Shown: piece by piece, positions 1 through 9,386 of the stretch
How positions within the stretch are numbered: position 1 is the first letter of the stretch
Layout: each line of letters opens with the position of its first letter
DNA from: Bacteroidota bacterium
GTDB taxonomy: Bacteria > Bacteroidota > Bacteroidia > Flavobacteriales_D > Crocinitomicaceae
Assembly: GCA_024280155.1 (NCBI GenBank)
Contig: JAJRQQ010000079.1
Span: 18,520 to 82,519, forward strand
DNA length: 64,000 nucleotides
Reading direction: 5' to 3'
Position numbers and translations under genes: made by a program
Notes under the pieces: model-generated
Seen by the model: the letters and a program-made list of their open reading frames with translations, nothing else
Database searches by the model: none
What the model was told of the DNA's origin: nothing

Positions 1-49
1 GCAGTCTTAAAATTGAAAAAATATATAAACAACATAAAACCAAGGAGAT

Positions 50-340
50 ATGACTAAAGCAGACATCGTTTCAAATATTGTAGAAGAAACTGGGTTAGAA
101 AGAGCAGAGGCATTAAAAGCAGTTGAGTCATTTATGACAACAATTAAAACATCTTTATCGAAAGGGGATAACGTCTATTTGAGAGGGTTTGGGAGCTTTA
201 TTGTTAAAGAAAGAGCTGAAAAAACAGGACGTAATATCTCTAAAAATACAGCGATAATTATTCCTGCACACAACATTCCTTCTTTTAAACCGGCAAAAAC
301 TTTTGTTGAAGACGTGAAAGAAAATGTGAAAGTGAAATAA
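50..340 (+). CDS. HU/IHF-family DNA-binding protein
   Basis: Translation MTKADIVSNIVEETGLERAEALKAVESFMTTIKTSL...LRGFGSFIVKERAEKTGRNISKNTAIIIPAHNIPSFKPAKTF matches the HU fold signature. Confidence 0.95.
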   Translation: MTKADIVSNIVEETGLERAEALKAVESFMTTIKTSLSKGDNVYLRGFGSFIVKERAEKTGRNISKNTAIIIPAHNIPSFKPAKTFVEDVKENVKVK

Positions 341-468
341 AATAATTGATCAAATGGATTGATATTCATTTGGTTTTATTATTTTTGCACTCTTACTTTC
401 TGAAAGTAGGGCATGATTTTTTTTAAATCATGAGATAAAAAGATTTTAACAATATAAAATATAAAGAT

Positions 469-561
469 ATGCCAAGCGGTAAAAAAAGAAAAAGACATAA
501 GATGTCAACTCACAAGCGTAAAAAAAGACTTAGAAAAAATCGTCACAAGAAAAAGAAATAA
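469..561 (+). CDS. 30-aa very basic protein, bS22/mS38-like candidate small ribosomal protein (missed by ORF track)
   Basis: ATG at 469, TAA at 559-561: MPSGKKRKRHKMSTHKRKKRLRKNRHKKKK; lies between HU and rng and is followed by a hairpin terminator. Confidence 0.8.
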   Translation: MPSGKKRKRHKMSTHKRKKRLRKNRHKKKK

Positions 562-586
562 ATTTTTCTTTTACATAGATTTTTTG

Positions 587-620
587 AAAAACTTAGTGGA
601 TTATTCCACTAAGTTTTTCT
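587..620 (+). terminator. Rho-independent terminator hairpin
   Basis: AAAAACTTAGTGGA-TTAT-TCCACTAAGTTTTT. Confidence 0.8.
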
Positions 621-652
621 ATATTTTTAAGTTACACTTTAAATAAAGCTTC

Positions 653-2199
653 GTGGGATTAGAATTAATAGTCGATACCAGAAAAAAAGGTACATGGCTT
701 GCTCTACTCGATGACGGGAAGCTTATTGAGTTGCATCAAGAACAAGGTGGTGATAATGCGTTTTCTGTAGGTGATGTTTACCTCGGGAAAGTACGTAAAG
801 TTGTTCCAAGTTTGAATGCCTCATTTGTAGACGTTGGATATGAAAAGGATGCTTTCTTGCATTACTTAGATTTAGGTCCACAGTATACTTCACTTAATAA
901 GTTTTCTCGTGAAACATTGCGTGGTAAGCAAAATGTACCCGATCTCCAATACTTTAAATTGGAGAAAGATATTCCGAAGGATGGTAAAATTAATGATACC
1001 ATTTCTGCTTCGGCACCTATATTGGTTCAGGTGGCCAAAGAACCAATATCCTCAAAAGGACCTCGTTTAACTGCTGAAATTACTCTTGCAGGACGTTATT
1101 TAGTTTTAGTACCTTTTTCAAATAAAGTTTCTATCTCTCAGAAAATAAAAGATTCTGAAGAAAGAGATCGTTTGAAAGATGTGATGCGTACGATTAAGCC
1201 AAAGAATTTTGGGGTAATCATTCGTACTGTTGCTGTTGGGAAAAAACTTGAACAATTGGATCAAGATTTGAATAACTTGATTGAAAAATGGGGGACAATA
1301 CATGAGAATTTAATCAATGCAAAACCTCCTCGCCGTGTGTTGGGAGAAATTGATAAAACCTCTTCCATTCTTAGAGATTTATTGAATGCTGATTTCACGA
1401 ATATCCATGTGAATGACCAAGATATGTATGACACTCTGAACACTTATGTGGCTGATATTGCACCCGGTAGAGAGGGGATCATAAAGAAATATGATGGTAA
1501 ACTGGATATTTTTGAAAAATTTGGTGTAAGCAAACAGATAAAAGCACTTTTGGAAAGAAAGTTCCTTTGCCGAGTGGAGGATATTTAATTATTGAACATA
1601 CTGAAGCAATGCATGTTGTGGACGTGAATAGCGGTAATCGAAAAGGTGCAGATGGTCAAGAAAATAACGCATTGTCGACAAACCTTGAAGCTGCCAAAGA
1701 AATTGCTAGAGTTCTCCAATTAAGAGATATGGGGGGAATCATTTGTATCGATTTTATAGATATGCATGACCGAGCAAATAATAAAGCTCTTTTCCACACG
1801 ATAAAAGAAGCAATGATTAATGATCGTGCAAAACACAACATTATTCCTCCTTCTAAATTTGGCGTAGTAGAAATTACTCGCCAAAGAGTTCGTCCTCAAA
1901 CAGATATTATCACTGCTGAAACTTGTCCAACTTGTAATGGTGCGGGAGAAGTTCAAGCTTCTATCCTCTTAGCTGAGGAAATTGAAAATAATTTAGACTT
2001 TTTAATTAAAAGAAATGAGAAGAACATTGCTATTCTAGCTCATCCATATTTAGCTGCATACTTTACAAAAGGAATTGTATCTAGACAAGTTAAATGGTTC
2101 TTTAAATACAAGAGATGGATTCCAGTCCGTGGATTGTCTTCACAACATTTACTACAGTATTCTTTTGTAGATCTAAAAAATGATGAGATTACACTCTGA
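653..2199 (+). pseudogene. rng: Ribonuclease E/G family (RNase G), interrupted by an apparent 1-nt deletion near 1558-1560
   Basis: ORFs 653..1588 and 1567..2199 are the two halves of one RNase G; joining in the -1 frame gives ...[37 protein letters not shown]...; total span is 2 mod 3. Confidence 0.9.
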
Positions 2200-2218
2200 C
2201 AATGAAGTCAGAGTGTAA
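2189..2218 (+). promoter_or_regulatory. 12-bp perfect hairpin with the recX ATG in its loop
   Basis: TTACACTCTGAC-AATGAA-GTCAGAGTGTAA; loop 2201-2206 contains ATG 2202-2204; rng stop TGA 2197-2199 lies in the 5' arm. Confidence 0.75.
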
Positions 2219-2681
2219 ATACTCTTTTTTAGAAGCCAAAGCAAAGCTTGAGGCTTTGTGTGCATATCAAGAAAGATGTTCTTTTGAGTTGAATAATAAA
2301 ATGTTCGATTGGGGGGTTGATTCCGAAGATAGAGATCGACTTCTTGCGCATTTAATTTCATATAACTTTCTCAATGAAGAAAGGTTTGCTGAAGCTTTTT
2401 GCTCAGGAAAAGTCAATATAAAAAAATGGGGAAAAATCAAGGTTCGCCAACATCTCAAACAAAAAAGAATTTCTGATTATTCTATCAAGAAAGGTTTAGA
2501 GTCTATAAATGAGGATATTTACCTGAGGAATATCGAAAAATTAGCCCTCCAAAAGATAAATTCTCTTTCTAAAGAGAAGAATTCTTACACGAAGAAAACA
2601 AAAGTGTACCGCTTTCTTTCTTCAAAAGGATATGAGACAGATTTGATTCGCGAAGTGGTTGATGAATTAATGGACAATTAA
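2202..2681 (+). CDS. recX: Regulatory protein RecX
   Basis: AKLEALCAYQERCSFEL...LAHLISYNFLNEERFAEAFCSGKVNIKKWGKIKVRQHLKQKRIS is RecX-like. Confidence 0.9.
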   Translation: MKSECKYSFLEAKAKLEALCAYQERCSFELNNKMFDWGVDSEDRDRLLAHLISYNFLNEERFAEAFCSGKVNIKKWGKIKVRQHLKQKRISDYSIKKGLESINEDIYLRNIEKLALQKINSLSKEKNSYTKKTKVYRFLSSKGYETDLIREVVDELMDN

Positions 2682-4049
2682 CCTTTTACTTTCTCGGATG
2701 ACATCACCAAGATAGTCAGTGTATTCTACTTGTAGAAAATAGATACCTTTTGATACGCAAATTGGGATTGTTCCTGCATCTGAATTTGAGAAAAACTGTT
2801 TATAAACTTCTTTCCCTTTTGTGTCAACTAGTTTTACGTTAAAGGATGTGATTCTTCGTCCGGTTAAGCGAATGTTAAGCGAATTACCAGATTGAATAGG
2901 ATTCGGTGAAATTGAAATTTTTGCATTGGTGGATAAAGAAAATAATTCTCGGTTAAAGTCAAATAAAAACAATCCATTCTGTCTGTCGGAAACTAGGATT
3001 CTACCAGAAGGTAATTCTGAAAAACCTCCCCAAGCCCCATTCAATTTATACGAATGTTCTTGTGGATAGGTGTCGTAATGCGCTATTTCTTTTATGGTTG
3101 GAGAATGTAAATCATACACACGAAATCCTTCATTGTAATAGGCAACAAAAATAAAATTATTTGTAACGATTACGTTATGAGGTACGCTGTTCTCCGTAAT
3201 GTTTGTCCCGAATCGCTGTCGGATAGTAATCAAATGATTTTCATCTACATTGCATTTTTTGAGTCGTTTGCCGTTGGTTTCATCGCTAAAGATATAGGTT
3301 TTCCCATTGGGACTCATCCAGCCCTGGTGATTATAGCCTTGGTCTTGATAGATGTTTAAGTTTTGAAGAAAAACGGGGGTGCTTGGGTTGCTGAAATCAT
3401 AGACGCGGAGACCATCAAATCCACAATTTAAATAGGCAATATTATCTCGGACGTAAGCATCATGAACTTCTGGAATGTCAGTTGGACCAGAAAAAACCAA
3501 AGTAGGTTGTTCCGGATTAGTAATAGAGAAAACTTCCATTGATTTTTGTGAAAGTATAGTTCCGTTAGATTTAGGAGTGATTGAACATGCATACATTAAT
3601 TCATTCTTCTCGTCAATAAATAAATTATGTACACGTGCAAAAGTCGTATCATTCTCCGCTACTAAAACAGCAGAATCAGGGAGGTAACTCAAGTCGATAA
3701 TTTGCAAGCTACTTTCTCCTTCATCACAAACAGTATAAAGGTAATTCTTGTAAACTTTTAGATCTCGATGAATAACAGATGTAGAACTAAACCGTCCGGG
3801 AATAAAATCTAAAAACTTAAATTTATCATCCTCAATTTGAAAAAAATGAACACCTTCTGTTGATCCTAAAAGAGCATATTCTTTTCCGTCTTTTTCATAT
3901 CCCCAGCAGTCACTATATTTTGCTTCTGAAGAATTTGAGATAATCGTGTCAGAGTGCCAATTGTCTAAAAAAGTGATGTTTAGTCGATTTTGACCAATTG
4001 ATAAATTAGAAAAAATCGCTAAAATGGAAATGAGGACTATTTTTTTCAA
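2667..4049 (-). CDS. Choice-of-anchor B / LVIVD-repeat secreted protein with T9SS type A C-terminal domain
   Basis: Signal peptide, repeats such as HNLFIDEKNELMYACS/IAYLNCGFDGLRVYDFSNPSTP, C-terminal ISISPNPIQSGNSLNI...GIYFLQVEY. Confidence 0.8.
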   Translation of the reverse strand: MKKIVLISILAIFSNLSIGQNRLNITFLDNWHSDTIISNSSEAKYSDCWGYEKDGKEYALLGSTEGVHFFQIEDDKFKFLDFIPGRFSSTSVIHRDLKVYKNYLYTVCDEGESSLQIIDLSYLPDSAVLVAENDTTFARVHNLFIDEKNELMYACSITPKSNGTILSQKSMEVFSITNPEQPTLVFSGPTDIPEVHDAYVRDNIAYLNCGFDGLRVYDFSNPSTPVFLQNLNIYQDQGYNHQGWMSPNGKTYIFSDETNGKRLKKCNVDENHLITIRQRFGTNITENSVPHNVIVTNNFIFVAYYNEGFRVYDLHSPTIKEIAHYDTYPQEHSYKLNGAWGGFSELPSGRILVSDRQNGLFLFDFNRELFSLSTNAKISISPNPIQSGNSLNIRLTGRRITSFNVKLVDTKGKEVYKQFFSNSDAGTIPICVSKGIYFLQVEYTDYLGDVIRESKRLIVH

Positions 4050-4164
4050 GAGTGAAATTTTCTATAATTTTTGTTAATGTAAAGATAAAACAATCATTTG
4101 ACATAGTTTCATGAAAGTTATCAGTTCTTTTTTATTATTTTAGCGACACTTTAATAGAATAAAT

Positions 4165-4875
4165 GTGTCAGACTCAATTGTAATCATACCAACTTTTAAT
4201 GAAAAAGAGAACGTAGAGAAGATGATCAGAAAAGTGATGTCTTTGGAGAAAGATTTTCATGTACTCTTTGTGGATGATTCTTCACCAGATGGAACTGCTG
4301 ACATTATTCGCGTTTTGCAAAATGAATTTTCTGGTAGAATTTTTCTTGAAGAAAGGAAAGGGAAACTAGGATTGGGTACAGCATATATTCATGGTTTCAA
4401 ATGGGCGATAGAGAATAATTATGAATTTATATTTGAAATGGATTGTGATTTTTCGCATAATCCAGATGATTTGATACGTTTATATGAAGCTTGCCAAAAA
4501 GGTGCTGATTTAGCAATTGGTTCTCGATATGTGCGAGGTGGAAAAGTGAAAAATTGGCCTTTGAAAAGAATTTTGATGTCCTATTTTGCAAGTGTTTACG
4601 TGAGAATGATTCTCTTTATAGGAATAAAAGACACAACAGCAGGTTTTAAATGTTACAAAAGAAAAGTCCTAGAGACGATTAATCTAGATGGTGTAACGTT
4701 TAAAGGATACGCTTTTCAGATTTGCCTAAAATATGCAGCAAAAAGACATCATTTTAAAATTAAAGAAGTGCCAATTACTTTTATTGATCGAGAATTGGGC
4801 GTTTCTAAAATGAATACAGGAATTTTTAAAGAAGCATTTTTCGGTGTTTGGAAAATGCGTAGCATGGATTTATGA
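4165..4875 (+). CDS. Polyprenol monophosphomannose synthase-like family 2 glycosyltransferase
   Basis: IVIIPTFNEKENVEKMI...VLFVDDSSPDGTADII...MDCDFSHNPDDL; GTG start. Confidence 0.9.
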   Translation: MSDSIVIIPTFNEKENVEKMIRKVMSLEKDFHVLFVDDSSPDGTADIIRVLQNEFSGRIFLEERKGKLGLGTAYIHGFKWAIENNYEFIFEMDCDFSHNPDDLIRLYEACQKGADLAIGSRYVRGGKVKNWPLKRILMSYFASVYVRMILFIGIKDTTAGFKCYKRKVLETINLDGVTFKGYAFQICLKYAAKRHHFKIKEVPITFIDRELGVSKMNTGIFKEAFFGVWKMRSMDL

Positions 4876-6209
4876 GTTATACATTATTAAAGTCAGGAAC
4901 GATTGTCAATGAGGGCAGTCAGAAAGTAGCAGATATCTTAATTAAAAATGGAAGAATCGAGAAGATTGCTTCTTCAATTACGGCTGAAAATCATTACAAT
5001 ATCGTTGATGTGAGTGGAAAATATATTCTTCCAGGAAGTATCGATGATCAAGTTCATTTTCGTGAACCAGGATTGACACATAAAGCAAATTTATATACAG
5101 AATCTCGTGCTGCAGTAGCAGGTGGTATTACTTCATTTATGGAGATGCCGAATACAGTTCCGAATGCTTTAACACAAGAATTGTTGCAAGATAAATATGA
5201 TATTGCGAGTAAATCTTCGATTGCCAACTACTCTTTCTTTATGGGGGCATCGAATGACAATGTTGAAGAAGTTTTAAAAACCAATGAGCGCAATGTTTGT
5301 GGTGTAAAAATATTTATGGGGTCTTCTACCGGTAATATGTTGGTAGACAATGAAAAAACTTTGAATAATTTATTCTCTAAAGTTCCTATGTTGATTGCAA
5401 CGCATTGCGAAGACGAAGAAACAATTGTTGCCAATCTAGCGAAAGCAAAAGCAGAATTTGGAGAAGATGTACCAATGGGTCAGCATCCAATCATTCGGAA
5501 TGAAGAAGCTTGTTATTTGTCATCCTCAATGGCGGTTCGGTTAGCAAAAAATCATGGAACAAGATTACATATCTTACATATTTCAACAGCAAAAGAATTG
5601 GAGCTGTTTGACGCAAATATCCCTTTACTCGAAAAGAAAATCACCGCAGAAGCTTGTGTGCACCATTTATGGTTTTCAGATGCCGATTATGCAGAAAAAG
5701 GAACGTTTATAAAATGGAATCCTGCTGTGAAAACAGCTAGTGACAGAGATGCAATTATGCAAGGGGTCTTGGATAATAAAATTGATGTTATTGCAACTGA
5801 TCACGCGCCACATACACTGGAAGAGAAACAGAATTCTTATTTCAAAGCACCATCTGGAGGTCCTTTGGTTCAACATGCTCTTTTAGCAATGCTAGAGAAA
5901 GTGAAAGAAGGGAAAATTACCATCGAAAGAATGGTAGAGAAAATGGCTCACGCTCCTGCTCAGTTGTTTAGAATTGAGGAAAGAGGGTTTTTGCGTGAAG
6001 GTTATTTTGCCGATATCGTAGTTGTTGATCCAAACGCAAGTTTATTGGTGACCAAAGAATCACTTCTTTACAAATGTGGATGGTCGCCTTTCGAAGGTTA
6101 TGAGTTTAGCAATGCGATTGATTCTACTTATGTGAATGGAGAATTGGTGTATTCGAAAGGTAAGATTATTGAAGCAACAACTGGCTCACGATTACTTTTC
6201 AATTACTAG
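4872..6209 (+). CDS. pyrC: Dihydroorotase
   Basis: GSIDDQVHFREPGLTHKANLYTESRAAVAGGITSFMEMPNT...DVIATDHAPHTLEEK; amidohydrolase signature. Confidence 0.92.
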   Translation: MSYTLLKSGTIVNEGSQKVADILIKNGRIEKIASSITAENHYNIVDVSGKYILPGSIDDQVHFREPGLTHKANLYTESRAAVAGGITSFMEMPNTVPNALTQELLQDKYDIASKSSIANYSFFMGASNDNVEEVLKTNERNVCGVKIFMGSSTGNMLVDNEKTLNNLFSKVPMLIATHCEDEETIVANLAKAKAEFGEDVPMGQHPIIRNEEACYLSSSMAVRLAKNHGTRLHILHISTAKELELFDANIPLLEKKITAEACVHHLWFSDADYAEKGTFIKWNPAVKTASDRDAIMQGVLDNKIDVIATDHAPHTLEEKQNSYFKAPSGGPLVQHALLAMLEKVKEGKITIERMVEKMAHAPAQLFRIEERGFLREGYFADIVVVDPNASLLVTKESLLYKCGWSPFEGYEFSNAIDSTYVNGELVYSKGKIIEATTGSRLLFNY

Positions 6210-6568
6210 TGAAAACATTCTATCTCATACTTTTAATCTTTGCGTTTTCATCTTGTGGAAATGACAATGACGAAATTGTTGAGCGTTTGCCTGAACCAGA
6301 AAATTTTATACCTCGTCAAGAAATGCCTCAAGTTTTACTCGAGATGTATAAATTAGAAGGTCTTGTTCAATCAAGATATGGTTCTGTAGATAAGTACCAT
6401 ATTGTCATGTTAAAATCAGGGGACTCTCTTCTGAAAACGATGGGGATTACACCAAAGCAATATCGAGAATCCCTACTTTATTATGGTTCTCGTCAAAGGT
6501 TGATGCAAGAAATCAATGATGATGTATTAGATGAATTAACACGTGAATTGGGTGAGTTGGAAGAGTAG
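6209..6568 (+). CDS. DUF4296-like lipoprotein
   Basis: Lipobox FSSCG; sequence pattern IPRQEMPQVLLEMYKLEGL...YYGSRQRLMQEINDDV. Confidence 0.75.
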   Translation: MKTFYLILLIFAFSSCGNDNDEIVERLPEPENFIPRQEMPQVLLEMYKLEGLVQSRYGSVDKYHIVMLKSGDSLLKTMGITPKQYRESLLYYGSRQRLMQEINDDVLDELTRELGELEE

Positions 6569-6655
6569 ACTTAGACGGGCTCAGTCTACATCAAGTTCAG
6601 TCTACATTAGGTTCAATCTATCAGACTTAGCCTACATCCAGCCTACATTAACCAT
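6565..6655 (+). repeat. REP-like inverted-repeat left arm plus degenerate tandem copies of (c)agtctacat
   Basis: GTAGACTTAGACGGGCTCAGTCTACATCAAGTTCAGTCTACATTAGGTTCAATCTATCAGACTTAGCCTACATCCAGCCTACATTAACC. Confidence 0.7.
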
Positions 6656-6752
6656 CGGTTTCATCTTATATTTTAAATATTGATTTTGTAGACAAAGGAC
6701 TAATTTCAGTGTAATATCTGTCGAATATCTATTCTGAACTCACTATATACTG

Positions 6753-6786
6753 AGGCCTAATGTAGGCTGAGCTTGTCGAAGTCTAC
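6753..6786 (-). repeat. REP-like inverted-repeat right arm (TTCGACAAGCTCAG motif)
   Basis: Minus strand GTAGACTTCGACAAGCTCAGCCTACATTAGGCC, about 23/27 identical to the left arm. Confidence 0.75.
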
Positions 6787-7337
6787 TTTTTCCTATCCGG
6801 ATTATTCTTTACAAAAGAACTCCAACTACTCGATTTACTCTTGTTGTGTTCCCCGACTCCTTTTGAATAATGATGACAAACTGCAACTGCTAAACCATCG
6901 GTAGCATCCAATAATTTCGGAATTTCTTTGAATTTTAATAATTTTTGCAACATAATCGCTACTTGTTCTTTCGAAGATGCACCCGAACCAGTAATCGCTT
7001 GTTTTATCCTTCTCGGAGAATATTCTTCAAACGGTAAGTTGTGCAAAAGAGAAGCAGCAATCGCAACTCCTTGTGCTCGACCCAATTTCAGCATCGATTG
7101 AACGTTCTTTCCGAAGAAAGGAGCTTCAATGGCCATCTCATCTGGGCGATGTTCTTTGATAAGTGTATCAAGTCGGTCAAAGATGCGTTTTAATTTATCT
7201 GGATGGGTGGCTAACTTGGATAAATGAATCACACCAAAGTTAATCATCGTGATTTTTTTACCTTTCACGTGAATTATTCCATAACCCATTACTGTTGTAC
7301 CGGGGTCAATTCCCAAAATTATCTTATCTTCAACCAT
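6783..7337 (-). CDS. ruvC: Crossover junction endodeoxyribonuclease RuvC
   Basis: ILGIDPGTTVMGYGII...AIEAPFFGKNVQSMLKLGRAQGVAIAA...YSPRRIKQAITGSGASSKEQV. Confidence 0.95.
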   Translation of the reverse strand: MVEDKIILGIDPGTTVMGYGIIHVKGKKITMINFGVIHLSKLATHPDKLKRIFDRLDTLIKEHRPDEMAIEAPFFGKNVQSMLKLGRAQGVAIAASLLHNLPFEEYSPRRIKQAITGSGASSKEQVAIMLQKLLKFKEIPKLLDATDGLAVAVCHHYSKGVGEHNKSKSSSWSSFVKNNPDRKK

Positions 7338-7350
7338 TCAAACGAAAATA

Positions 7351-8277
7351 TTGCTTAAAACTATAAAAAATAACAAGATTCTGTTCACTTTCTTCAAAGT
7401 GATTTTGTTTGGATTGGTTTTATTTATCCTCTACAAGCAGATGTCAAGTATAGATGAGGTGACTTGGAAGGAATTCTCGTTGAAACATCCTTTAGCGTTG
7501 GGGGCGATGATTATTCTAGTTGTACCAAATTTAGGAATCGAATTTTTGAAATGGAAATTGACGTTGAAAACACTTTCTGTACCGAGTGAAAAGTCAGATC
7601 GGGTTCAATCGTTTTTAGCAGGAGTTGTGATGCAAATGGTAACTCCGAATATGTTGGGTAATTTTTTAGGTAGAATTTTTTATTACCAAAGAAGGTATCG
7701 TGTGCAGATCATCCTTTTAACTTTACTTTCAAATTTTGCACAATACATCGCAAGTCTAACCTTCGGTTTTGTATCGGTCTTACTTCTAAGTGGTTTGCTC
7801 ATTCTGGATGACCAATACTTTATTGTTCCTATTATTTCAATTGGTTTAGCGGTTTCATTTCTCATCTTTTTCTTCTTTGAAAAAGTGTTAAACAAAATTA
7901 AGAAACGACAGTATGCTGTTCAGTTGAAGCAAAATTTAAAGCAAAACAAAGATTATCGCTTTAAGTTGCTGTTGTTTAGTTTTACTCGTTTTATCGTTTT
8001 TACCACACAATATGTTTTGTTAATGTATGCTTTTGGCGAAAAGGTGAATGGAGAATTGGTTTTAGCGATTTGGCAACTCTATCTTCTGACTATTATTGCG
8101 CCATCATTGTTTTTAGGAAAGGTTGGGGTGAAGGAGTCCATTGCATTAGTTGTATTGGGCAGTATCGGAGTGAATGAATTTTCTATTTTATTTGCATCGT
8201 TAACGGTTTGGTTAGTGAATAATATTGCTCCTGCAATGTTTGGATTAATCATTACTAAAAATCGAACAAGAAAATGA
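7351..8277 (+). CDS. Flippase-like / LPG synthase TM-domain integral membrane protein
   Basis: Multi-TM protein, QSFLAGVVMQMVTPNMLGNFLGRIFYYQRR; GVKESIALVVLG. Confidence 0.65.
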   Translation: MLKTIKNNKILFTFFKVILFGLVLFILYKQMSSIDEVTWKEFSLKHPLALGAMIILVVPNLGIEFLKWKLTLKTLSVPSEKSDRVQSFLAGVVMQMVTPNMLGNFLGRIFYYQRRYRVQIILLTLLSNFAQYIASLTFGFVSVLLLSGLLILDDQYFIVPIISIGLAVSFLIFFFFEKVLNKIKKRQYAVQLKQNLKQNKDYRFKLLLFSFTRFIVFTTQYVLLMYAFGEKVNGELVLAIWQLYLLTIIAPSLFLGKVGVKESIALVVLGSIGVNEFSILFASLTVWLVNNIAPAMFGLIITKNRTRK

Positions 8278-9386
8278 CTGTTTTTATTCTCATCTTCTTT
8301 ATTCTTTACGGTTCTCTTTTGGGGGCAATCGCTTTTATTGGTTTTTTTAAGCAAAAAAGAAAGGAGAATGAATACCAAAGAGGAGAAAGGATCGATCTCT
8401 GTGAAATTACTGTTCTTATCCCGTTTAGAAATGAAGAACATCGGATTTTAGCTCTACTAGATAGCATTAATACTTCAAATGTATTACCAAAAAATTTCGT
8501 GTTTATCGATGATCATTCTTCAGATAACACTATTGAATTAATTCATCAGCAATTAAAAAATGTCACTTATCAGGTTGTTTCTTTGTCCAAAGAATTAACA
8601 GGGAAGAAAAAAGCATTGCGTTTTGCTATTGAACAAGTTGAAACAGAATACGTTCTGACCATTGATGCAGATGTTTTTTTTGAATCAAATTATTTTGAAT
8701 CAATTTCGAAGTTAGAAAAATCGGAGATGTATATTTTGCCTGCAATAATGGTGGCAAAAAAACCTTTCGAATATTTATATGAAGTTGATTTAATTTTAGT
8801 CAATGCTTTGAATGCTGGATTAGCAGGAATTCTTCGACCGATTATTTGTAGTGGGGCAAATTTGTTGTACAAAAAAGAAACTTTTGATGAAGTCGATGAT
8901 TTTAGTTCGCACGGACATATGGCAAGTGGAGATGATACTTATTTGTTGCGTGATTTTAGAGAGAATGGGAAAGAAGTCCGATTGATTTCAGATGCTAAAT
9001 TTGCGATTAAAACAGAGACACCTCAATCTTTTCGTGAATTTATTGACCAACGCTTGCGTTGGATTGGTAAGACGGGTGATTTGAAAGACAACCTAAGTTC
9101 TAGTCTTGCTGTTTTACAAACTATTCTGACCTTCACTTTCTTTTTAGCATTAATTTATACTGCATCAAAATCAGATTGGAGAAACTTAGCCATTCTTTTA
9201 GGTGTAAAAACGGTTATTGATATGTTTATTTTTTCGCCCTATTTCTTTCGGATTAAAAGAAAAATTACTTGGGCTGTTATCCCAATTTATGAATTGCTTT
9301 TTCCGATTTATTCGTTATTGATTCTTTTGTTGGTTTTTGTTTATAAACCGACGTGGAAGGGAAGGCAAATTTATGCAAGAAAATAG
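8274..9386 (+). CDS. Family 2 glycosyltransferase with C-terminal TM helices
   Basis: EITVLIPFRNEEHRILALLDSI...VFIDDHSSDNT...LTIDADVFF...RLRWIGKTGD. Confidence 0.85.
   Translation: MTVFILIFFILYGSLLGAIAFIGFFKQKRKENEYQRGERIDLCEITVLIPFRNEEHRILALLDSINTSNVLPKNFVFIDDHSSDNTIELIHQQLKNVTYQVVSLSKELTGKKKALRFAIEQVETEYVLTIDADVFFESNYFESISKLEKSEMYILPAIMVAKKPFEYLYEVDLILVNALNAGLAGILRPIICSGANLLYKKETFDEVDDFSSHGHMASGDDTYLLRDFRENGKEVRLISDAKFAIKTETPQSFREFIDQRLRWIGKTGDLKDNLSSSLAVLQTILTFTFFLALIYTASKSDWRNLAILLGVKTVIDMFIFSPYFFRIKRKITWAVIPIYELLFPIYSLLILLLVFVYKPTWKGRQIYARK

Noticed and set aside
4165-6209. Possible frame break at the glycosyltransferase-pyrC junction
   Set aside because: A 4-nt ATGA overlap with both proteins complete; ordinary translational coupling.
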